Source of the DNA: Terfezia claveryi
Taxonomy: Eukaryota; Ascomycota; Pezizomycetes; Pezizales; Pezizaceae
NCBI GenBank assembly: GCA_015179025.1
Contig: WHUX01000232.1
Coordinates: 1 to 64,000 of the forward strand
DNA: 64,000 bases
Direction: 5' to 3'
The notes beneath the pieces were generated by a model. The model did no database searches. It was not told the DNA's origin and saw nothing but the letters and a program-made list of their open reading frames with translations. The translations under genes were made by a program, and so were the position numbers. Shown in pieces: positions 56,203 through 64,000 of this stretch. Position 1 is the stretch's first letter. Each line of letters opens with the position of its first letter.

Positions 56203-56415
56203 TGGAGTATGGTCTGATTCAACAGCTAAATTGCAGTCTCAACAGTCATTGATGTGTCTAGCTTCTTCCGGTTTATCTCATTTAGGGATAGTAAACATGA
56301 CTACAGTATTTCTATCATTTTCTACTCTATATATGTGACCTGACGCTTCCTTTTTGACGAATTTGTCATGGATTTGTTGTCTAAATTGATGTCCTGAAGG
56401 TCGCCATTTTAGTAT

Positions 56416-57020
56416 TCAAGTAGCTCCTGCTTTTGGTTTAATAGAATGATTAATCTTTCTTAGTGGCAGTAATTCCCGTGGAATTATCTTGGGAAATAAT
56501 AAGGGAAACTCCATTACAAGATTGAATTGTTTCTGTACCATAGAAACAGCTGTAACGAGTTCTCTTTCTGAATCAGTTTCTACTATATTACTAATATTTT
56601 CCCAATTATCTGGTTCACTATAATCTGTAACTAATTCATAGCTGACCTGTGTATACGCTAATCTTATACCATTCGCCATGGTTCTAGATCCCTTCCATAC
56701 ACTTAGCTGGAATCATGGAATGTTTTCCAGTTGGATAGTAACTGGTTCCTAATAGGCAGGAATAATTGCTTGCACTTTACTGAGAGCAGGTTCTCATAGT
56801 ATCATGTCCTATCCAGTTAATTAAGCTACATAGATCGTTTGTTCTTCTACATAACATATCCAATCAAGTTTGCTAGTACAAGCTTTGTCTATCATTCCTT
56901 TTGAGCCTTTAATTATAGTACTTAATAATTTCTTCTCAATACTTCTAGTTCGTATTTTGTATAGGTGCACAAATTGAGAATTAATTAAGTCTCCTCCCTT
57001 TGTTTGTAGATCAATTAAAG
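56416..57020 (-). pseudogene. G1 copy 2: retropepsin-like region
   Basis: Same as 2137-2710: LALIDLQTKGGDLINSQFVH at 57020-56960 in one frame, with IDLQ at the place of the protease triad, then broken frames over the flap and ending in QVSYELVTDYSEPDNWENIS and an acidic piece (56679-56416). Confidence 0.75.
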
Positions 57021-57119
57021 CTAGTGTGGGGTGTTCGTTAGCTCTAACAAATACCTTGCTAAAATCTGGTACCTGTCTTGATAAAGGTCATTCTTTGATT
57101 TTATCCTTGTTGTTTTTAT

Positions 57120-58800
57120 CCTTAGTCACTATCGGTATAGCTAAATCTTGTACGGCTGTATGCATGGGTACCTTATTTTGTTGTTTCCTACAGTCCTTAT
57201 TGGAGTGTCCAGAGTTCCAACACCATAGATATTTCTTGTCTCTAATTAATTGTATCTTCATCTTCTAATCCAATTTTTTTGTGATGGTGTCCCAATCTGA
57301 GTCCTTCTATTTTTCTGTATTAGGTTTGGTGTTGAGATTGCTGCTAGGATTAAATCCTGTTTTTTATCGTTAATTCTGGTCCCTGCATGGACCGTGACTC
57401 TAATTTTCATTCCGAGGGTGTTGTCGTCGGGATGTATTTGGTGTAGATGATAGGGCAATATCTTTCTTTGAAGCTTTATATGACTTCGCTTGATGTATAA
57501 GCTGATCATATGACCATTTTTCTTTGATTAAAGGAATTAATGTAGCTGATATATATGGCAGCAGGTAATTAAGAAACTTTCTTCTTTTTACTTCCTGCAA
57601 TATTAATTGTTTACCATCCTTGTCAATTAATTTGATTTACATTTCAGTAAGCCAGTTAGCAAACTGTTTAATTCCTATATGACGTCCGTCCTTGTATGGT
57701 ATGGCTGTTTCCTATTATTTCCACAAAATGTCCTTACTAGTAGAGGCTATTAGAAAATCCCTTAGTACCAGTATAAATCTAAAGAATATCGCATTCTTTT
57801 CTTTTCTCTTAGGAATTGATTATAAATAGTGAGTGCACTCCATTCCATTCTGAATCCAAAAATTTCCAAAGTTGAAGTGCCTTCTAAATCTATTCCTTTA
57901 ATAATAAACCAACATTGCATTGTTGTGGCACAAGAGTCAAAATATTGTGAGTCTTGCCATTTTTTATTTTCTCCTCTTATTTTTTCTGGTAGATCAATCT
58001 TTATTCCTTTTATAGCATTTATTGCTTAATAGTTACCCATTGTAACCATTCCTATTGTAGATTCCCATTGCTGGTGTTTAACTGATTTTCCTCATTTAGG
58101 GTTTCTTTTAAAAGTTTAACTTGCAACTGACAATGATTTATCAGAGTCCGAGCTAACATCTCCACTATTATTCGGGTCTCGTCCTTCTCCTTACATTTTC
58201 TACTTCTGTTTGTCTAGTCCTGTACCTAGATCATTATTATCTTCTGGTAATTCTATATCTTCTGGTGGTTGGTCTTTGTCGTTTGGTTCTTTAGCTAACC
58301 CAGTCCTCCTTTGTGGTATCTCAGGTGCTCGACTTTTGCCTTTCGATTGATCTTTTGGTATTCTCAGGAATGCTACTAGAAGTTCTTTGCTAGGATTGAA
58401 AAAATCCTCTGTGGTATGTGCTGATTCTTCTAGATGAGTGCCGCTCATCATGAATGCCATTATTTTTTTCCAGTTATTTATTACCCAATTCGGTTTTCTT
58501 AAAAGTGGAATGACAGGTTTCTTTAATTCTTTACTTAAAAATGCGTTCATTTCTAAGTCCTTTTCTTTGAATGGGTAAGGTGTTAGGCATGAATAGTATT
58601 TTACTATGGCTTCCATTTAGAGTCGACTATCTTTAGGATGATACTATTGGGCATGTCCTATTGAGCGAGTATATTTCAAAATCTCCTTAATTGTTGGAAA
58701 ATGTCTGTCCCAAAATTCTTCTGGTGTGAGAAGCAATGCCATACTAAAATATAGTTTGGTTCCTGCTCCACCTGGTTCTCCTATTTCTATATCCATGGGC
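57120..58800 (-). pseudogene. G1 copy 2: gag and nucleocapsid, many breaks
   Basis: Start of gag near 58795 (MDIEI-type start after the leader). Readable: MNAFLSKELKKPVIPLLRKP, EDFFNPSKELLVAFLRIPKD, then a capsid part in two frames (IDLPEKIRGENK near 57990; FNYLLPYISATLIPLIKEKW near 57570), a Thr/Asn/Gln-rich piece and a CCHC knuckle near 57230 (YLWCWNSGHSNKDC). Parallel to 2828-4455 but with more stops. Confidence 0.75.
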
Positions 58801-59763
58801 AGATTTATTTCCTCTTCTGTGTTAAGAACTACAAATCTGGTCTTACTGGAGTTTCTTCTACTAATTTCTAAATATCTTTGAGTAACATAGTTAACCGTCT
58901 CGACCTCTTAGTCTTCATACTAAGTTCAAAAGCCATTATATCTGATTTTGTTGTCTGTCCGCAACCAAATATAGCTGGTTATGCGATTCAATCGTCAAGT
59001 TACTTTTTTCTTTGGCACCTTACTGTGCTGATGGTGTGGTGGCTAATGATCCTTATAATCTCCGTTCGACTTACAGTTCTGTTGGCTCAGTAGCTCACAA
59101 GGCTGGTGAGGCTAGATATTAGGATTCTGATGTTTCTTATGGTCCTGGTTTTTCTTTATTTACTAGTCTAGAATCTAGTTCTAGTTCTTCTGGCAAGAGT
59201 ATTATGTTTTCTGATTAGTGTATTGAGGTAGATATTGGGGGTGCAGAGGTATTAGTAGAGATGTCTAGGCCTAAGGAAGGTTCCGATGGAGGTAATTCTT
59301 TTCTAGAGGAAATGGCTGTAGTGGAGGCAGTGAAATTTGAGCCTTGGAATTGTGACACTTGGTTGTTTAGACCAATTATTCTTGGGACTTGGGGGCCGGT
59401 TTTTCAATAGTGTACTGGATTTACAGGTATAAATGTAATGGCGGTTGCCAAGAGTGCAAGATGAGTTGTCGATCTTATTGGGAAAAGTATTGTTAATAAG
59501 AGTGGGATTGTTTAATGTGGGATACCACTACCCATTAGAGCTCTGCTTAGCTTGCTTCTAAGCCTTTTGTTGATGTACTGCAGTTGAGAGTCTGATGTCT
59601 CGTTGTTAGATTTTGTTGGCTAGCTAGTTGAATAACAATATCGATTTTATATGTGCACTTATGTGTAGAATTGTATACACTTGCATAAATATAATAAAAG
59701 TATCTGAAGGTTGATCAGGCCTTGGATTTAAGAGTAAAGATTAGGTAAGTAAGTTAAAAAAAA
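58801..59763 (-). other. G1 copy 2 leader, no intact ORF
   Basis: Equivalent to 4456-5424. Plus-strand ORFs are shadows. No tRNA primer site is obvious beside the LTR (TTTTTTTTAACTTACTTACC on the minus strand). Confidence 0.5.
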
Positions 59764-60434
59764 TGTAATATATAGTACTAGACAGTAATCATTCAGTACC
59801 ATTTATACAATCTATATCCGTAGGTACAGATGTTTGTGTATTTCGGTTCTACTGAGGTAAGACCTCAGAAGAATAGGGAGACTTCTATGTTGGATGTTCC
59901 AAGAGGGAACAGTAATTAACTGGTGTAATCTATCTTATATGATTTGTGCTATCTAAGCTATATGATCTTTATCTGATTGGAATATAGGCTTGCTTGCTAC
60001 TGTGTGCTTGCTTTTTGTTTCTTGTGTATTCTAGAGGGAATCCAGCAGCCTATTTATACTCCTCTGAGATCTGATGACTAAGGAAATAAATACAATAAAG
60101 GGTGGCACACCAGAAGGTGGTACGCTGTACAAAAGGGGTCATATGGCTATAGTAATGAGTCACATGCCTTAAATAATAGTCATATGGCCATAATAATGAG
60201 TCACACACCTTAAATAGAGGTTATGCGGCCATAATGAGGGTGTCTTCATATGGCAAGTGCCATGGAACTTCCCATGGCAAATTCTGTGTACTGTGGATAC
60301 TTATAAAGTAGTAGGAGGTGGTAGAAAGCTAGTTCTTCAACCGAGAGGCTTAGTTATATAACATAGTAGTGATATAGGAAATACAAAAGTATATAATCAA
60401 TTATATAAGTAATGAAACAACATTCTCTATTACA
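59764..60434 (-). repeat. G1 5' LTR (copy 2)
   Basis: 671 bp, TGTAAT...ATTACA, TATAAATA at about 60050-60058 on the minus strand. The right flank AAGAA matches the left flank of the 3' LTR. Confidence 0.96.
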
Positions 60435-60735
60435 AAGAAGCTACCTACCACCTTAGTAGATATTATGGTCATCTTAAATCTGCTGATGTATACTAACAAT
60501 ATTTCTCATTATCAACACCAGCTTGGATTCTAATAATCTGCCCATAGCTTTTCTCACTGGTATACTCCCAAAAAAAAAAAAAAAACAACTATTATGAAAT
60601 ATGGCATATAATTCATGATACCTACCATATGGCTCATCCTCATAAAAATCTCCAAGCGTCCAAAAAGGACCTTCTGAAATATCACCATGATACTCACAAT
60701 TCTTCCTTGACCTATAAAAATCCCCGACCACCCTG
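60435..60735 (-). pseudogene. Decayed gene, right part (before the G1 insertion)
   Basis: Frame 60731-60474 reads MVVGDFYRSRKNCEYHGDIS, WTLGDFYEDEPYGRYHELYA, then after a poly-T tract VRKAMGRLLESKLVLIMRNI. A GTAGGT donor near 60630 and CCAG near 60565 may bound an intron containing the poly-T. Across the AAGAA duplication the minus-strand frame can be followed into 48803-48760 (ADKAAHDGSNMEVND). Unknown family. Confidence 0.4.
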
Positions 60736-61023
60736 ATGTCTCATATTCCCCTAACCTTCTCTAAAAAAATTGAAAAAAAGACAGATTATACATGTATGCA
60801 TTATATGACATCCAATCAATGATACCTACAATCTTGCTTGTCAAACGATTGAAAATCTCAGTATGTAACTATATGAAAATCCAAACAAATAATTGAACAA
60901 AAAACCCTCATTTATCCATCTCTCACTAGAAGCAGCTCTAACTATACCCTTTTTGTTCCCTTGCCTTTTACCAGTTTCACTTTAGTCATTAGTCCTTCTC
61001 TCCACCGCCCCTAACAGTTCCTT

Positions 61024-61287
61024 TTACACCCTTCCGATTTCATTCTGCTTCATCCCTATTATCACTACTACCACTACAACCAGCTCACTAGTGCCCACCT
61101 CCTCCCTCTCATCCCCCTTCTCCTCCTCCTCCTTGTCCTCCTCCTCCTCCTTACCCTCCTTCTCCTCCTCCTTGCCCTCCTCCTCCTCCTTACCCTCCTC
61201 CTCCTCCTCCTCACCCTCTGCCTCGCCCTCCTCCTCATTATCCTTCTCCTCTAGCCTACTAGCCTGCTTAATCTTGACCATAGTCAT
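61024..61287 (-). other. Glu/Lys tract ORF over a GGA microsatellite
   Basis: The minus-strand reading has a Glu/Lys-rich charged coil from (GGA)n at 61089-61262, preceded by MTMVKIKQASRLEEKDNEEE. The open frame could be repeat-driven. It may be the C-terminal exon of the repeat-coding region upstream (62246-61440), which is on the same strand and also Lys/Glu-rich. Confidence 0.35.
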
Positions 61288-61439
61288 TTTGATTATTTTC
61301 TTTAATCTTGTGGTACCTTAAGCTGTCCTTTTGCTACCCACTATATACTATTTCCTGCTTTTGGTCTTGATAACGTTGGAGCCTCCTCTTCATCATCATC
61401 ACCTCATTAAAGTTCTCAATCTTTCTAGTAGATTTTTGT

Positions 61440-62246
61440 CTACTTGAGGTTTCACAATCCCCTTACCTTCCCCACTTTCTCCTTCCTACTTTTAGTCTTG
61501 ATGTGTTTGAGAGCCTCATCATCATTTTCTTCAAGGTTTACAATGTCTTGGATGTTTATTCCTTTGAGTTCTCACAAGCCCCTTACCTGCCCCTATATTC
61601 CCCTTCCCACTTTTTTTATCTCTTTGGAGCCTCCTCTTCTCCCATCGTCCTCTTCAACCTACTGCTTCTTAGCAATACTCTTCTCTTCAATGTTTCCATT
61701 CCTTGAGTCATCTTCATTTTCACAATCCATACTACCCTTACCGCCCCATTCTACGCTTAGACCTCCTCAATATCTGTCTCGTTCCTCTTCCTCTGATTCT
61801 CTTCCCGACCCCATCCTTATCATCCTTCTTCCCTTTCATACCTTCGTGGTGACCTCGAGTGTCTTCTTATATCTTCATTTTATGGATCCCATACTTTACC
61901 TGCCCCCATGCTATACTTCGACCTCCTGAATGTCTATCTCGGTTGCTCTTCCTCTGATTCTTCTTCCTTGACTCATCCTTATTGTCCTTTTTTCTTTCAC
62001 ACCTTTTGGTGGTGGACCCTGAGTGGCTTCTTGCAACTTCCTTTTCATGGATCCCATATCCTTCCCCGCCCCCACGCTATCATAGACCCCCTCAATTCTC
62101 TTAGTTCCTCTTCTTTGATTGCTCTTCCTTCTCATCATCCTAGTTATCTTCTTCTTCCCTTTATACTTTTCATTGTAGATCTTTAGTAGACTCTTGGGTT
62201 CTACTCTATTAGGTTGAGGCTTCCCAGTCGAAGTATCCAACATCAC
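61440..62246 (-). pseudogene. Basic/acidic repeat protein gene, unknown
   Basis: ORF 62246-61911 (MMLDTSTGKPQPNRVEPKSL, YNEKYKGKKKITRMMRRKSN, DMGSMKRKLQEATQGPPPKG) continues past a TGA into a second unit (MKMKIYKKTLEVTTKV, KGRRMIRMGSGRESEEEERD) and a third degraded one (KGINIQDIVNLEENDDEALK). Each about 55-residue unit has a Lys-rich helix and an Arg/Glu-rich stretch. Not a known domain to me. Confidence 0.4.
61738..62090 (-). repeat. About 165-bp coding-like tandem repeat
   Basis: At least two full units and a third partial one (landmarks CTATACTTCGACCTCCT, TTGCTCTTCCTCTGATTCTT, CATGGATCCCATA). Length is about 3 x 55, so the frame is preserved from unit to unit on the minus strand. Confidence 0.8.
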
Positions 62247-62249
62247 TAT

Positions 62250-63101
62250 GTTAGTCTCTTGCGGGGCTGTAGGAAGGGTGGCAGTTGCATTCGAGAATTG
62301 GAGGGCTCAGATCCTACTGATATTCTGCCGCATGTGCCTCTCGTAAGATTTCACTGCCTTATCCTGATGATAGCCCTGCTATGTACTTTCTTAGCAATAT
62401 CTTGAGCCAAGATATTGACAGGTAGCTAATGGACTTATCATTGAGGTATTTGAGTTGTCCTATAGGAGCCATTATTGGAGAGCTATGCATGCTTAAGAAA
62501 TGTTATCATATATCCATTCCAGCTCTTTATGGTCTGTAGATACTGCTTTATTTCATTATGTATATAATATTTCGCCTCCAAGCCTATACAGGTTTTCTGG
62601 AATCCCTTCCCTAAAAATCCAACTACTTTTGTATATCCATAATTGGACTGTGTTATATAATAGTCATCTTCTGACTCTTCATTGTGTCTGCTGGTTGTTT
62701 CCTTTTTAGTAGCATTTTATATCCTTAATATTGCTAATCAATGGCTATCTAGACTAGTAGATCATTAGTGGACACTGAACATGGCCCCCTCTCAGTCTAC
62801 TTACAATAAATAGAGAGTGAATGGGTTTGAGTTTGCCGTTTCCAAAGTTCTTAGTTATTAACTATGAAAGTAGTTTAGGCAAGGCTTCTGTCACTATTTA
62901 TCAAATATGGTTGATATTGAAGGACTATGAATTCAAAGATGATATCGTAATAAATAGCATACTGACCTGACCATGGCCACCATTTTGTTTACAACTTGTG
63001 GATATAGCAAACAGCTATTTCTTTGTATGGTAGATTATGGCCAAAGTTTGATTATGTAAAGAAATGAATGTAATAAAGCAAATATAAAAATGTTCAGGAC
63101 T
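62250..63101. other. No gene or repeat recognised
   Basis: Mixed sequence with only short ORFs (up to 69 codons) and no motif. Confidence 0.4.
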
Positions 63102-64000
63102 AGTCTGGTTGGGGAATGGATGCAAATGGCTATTACTTGATCTGGTCTAAGCTGTAATCTGGTTGGAACAATAGACTACTATGATTGGACATTGAGAGGT
63201 TATCCTCTAGGTACCAACCAGACTACCCTAATGGCTAGTTTGTTTATTATGCAGTTGACTATTCCAAATAGACTATATTTGACAAGAGGTTGTACCAACC
63301 AGACAACAAAGACTATAATATGAATGTAAAAAAATGCTGTTTGGGAAATACTTATTATAGGCAATTGCTTGATATAGACTAGCATATACCTCTGGCTACC
63401 TGAGATTGGTACTTGATGTTGGCTTCCTATCATAAAGCAAAGTCTAGTTGGGAATGGATGCTAATAGCTATTACTTAATCTGGTTTAAGCTTGTAATCTG
63501 GTTGGCACAACAGACTACTATGATTGGACCTTGAGAGGTCCCCCTAATGGCTAGTTTGTTTTATTATATAGTTGACTATTCCTAATAGACTACATTTGAC
63601 TAGAGTTATACCAACTAGACAAACAAACCAAAGACTTCTCTATGAGAGGCTCGTGCCAACTAGACTAATAAAGACTATAATGTAAACATAAAAGAGTAGT
63701 CTAGTTGGCAATAAAAAAGGCTGTTTGGGAAATAGACATTATGGGCAATTGCTTGATAAAGTCTAGTGTATACTCCTAGCTACTGAGATTGGTACTTGAT
63801 ATTAACTTCCTATCATGAAGCAAAGTCTGGTTGGCATAAGCCGCTCGTAGGTAACTATGATAAAGTGAACATAAGAAGGTAAAAGACTGGTCTAGTTGGG
63901 GAATAGCAGTCCTCCTAGTCATAGGAGAATTGAGGCAAGCAAGTACGGACTACCTAGTCTGGTTGGTATGACTACAAGGATTTTCAACTAGACTAAAGAT
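63102..64000 (+). repeat. 340-380-bp satellite, three units, runs out of the window
   Basis: Units begin AGTCTGGTTGG or AGTCTAGTTGG at 63102, 63441 and 63823. Each contains ATGGCTAGTTTGTTTATTAT, ACTACTATGATTGGAC, CTGTTTGGGAAATA and GAGATTGGTACTTGAT. The decamer GTCTGGTTGG and its complement CCAACCAGAC recur many times. No coding. Confidence 0.9.

Larger units (their letters stand above)
48804..60434 (-). mobile_element. G1 copy 2: full-length gypsy element with nested hairpin element
   Basis: LTRs 59764-60434 (5') and 48804-49473 (3'), flanked by the 5-bp duplication AAGAA (48799-48803 and 60435-60439). Inside, minus strand: gag, nucleocapsid, protease, reverse transcriptase, RNase H, Cys/His linker with two CCHC knuckles, integrase. 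FB1b occupies 50849-53524. Without FB1b the element is 8955 bp. The LTRs differ visibly (about 15% in the first 160 bases, mostly transitions), so insertion is old. Confidence 0.96.

Noticed and set aside
61089..61262. (TCC)n tract as a regulatory polypyrimidine element.
   Set aside because: Nothing beyond composition supports it; microsatellite explanation is enough.

Overview
The window is a piece of a filamentous-fungus genome made almost entirely of nested mobile elements and their decayed remains. Signs of a fungus are short introns (GTAAGT/GTAATA donor, CTAAC branch point, TAG/CAG acceptor, about 50-130 bp), three Ty3/gypsy retroelement families (one with a terminal chromodomain) and a hAT transposase of fungal type. 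Nearly all disabling stops can be explained by C-to-T or G-to-A changes (CAA/CAG/CGA/TGG to stop), a pattern like repeat-induced point mutation (RIP). I cannot fix the phylum: RIP favours Ascomycota, while the G1 protein style also reminds me of basidiomycete elements. I saw no rRNA, tRNA or intact housekeeping gene.

Layout. 1-6103: minus-strand gypsy element G1, copy 1, cut by the window edge, inserted into the integrase of a second minus-strand gypsy element G3 (6104-9857). 10377-10541: four copies of a 22-bp palindrome. 10560-32904: a plus-strand chromodomain gypsy element G2, split between its protease (ends about 13135) and reverse transcriptase (resumes about 28481). The split is caused by a roughly 15-kb insertion called GH here (about 13206-28430). 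GH holds a hAT transposase gene with a solo G1 LTR inside it (5-bp target duplication), several spliced genes of unknown function, and a spliced histone H3-like gene (23697-24560). A 9-bp motif, TGTCACGGA, recurs in clusters through GH, including inside introns. GH is itself hit near its right end by a 2.9-kb hairpin element (FB1a, 25459-28368).

33960-36360 is a 2.4-kb element with 40-bp terminal inverted repeats, filled with minisatellites. 36860-39784 and 39785-46749 are two large palindromic foldback-like elements (FB2a, FB2b) whose arms are about 120-bp tandem repeats and whose loops are AT-rich minisatellites. The same loop minisatellite occurs in the sequence-unrelated FB1 family. 46760-48803 and 60435-60735 are two parts of an older decayed reading frame, split by G1 copy 2 (48804-60434, two LTRs, target duplication AAGAA). 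G1 copy 2 is in turn split in its integrase by FB1b (50849-53524). The right end (61024-64000) holds acidic and basic repeat-coding sequence and a 340-380-bp satellite.

Relative order of events: G2 before GH before the solo LTR and FB1a; G3 before G1 copy 1; host frame before G1 copy 2 before FB1b. The most unusual items are the H3-like gene carried within GH, the TGTCACGGA signature of GH, and the two hairpin families with a common loop repeat.
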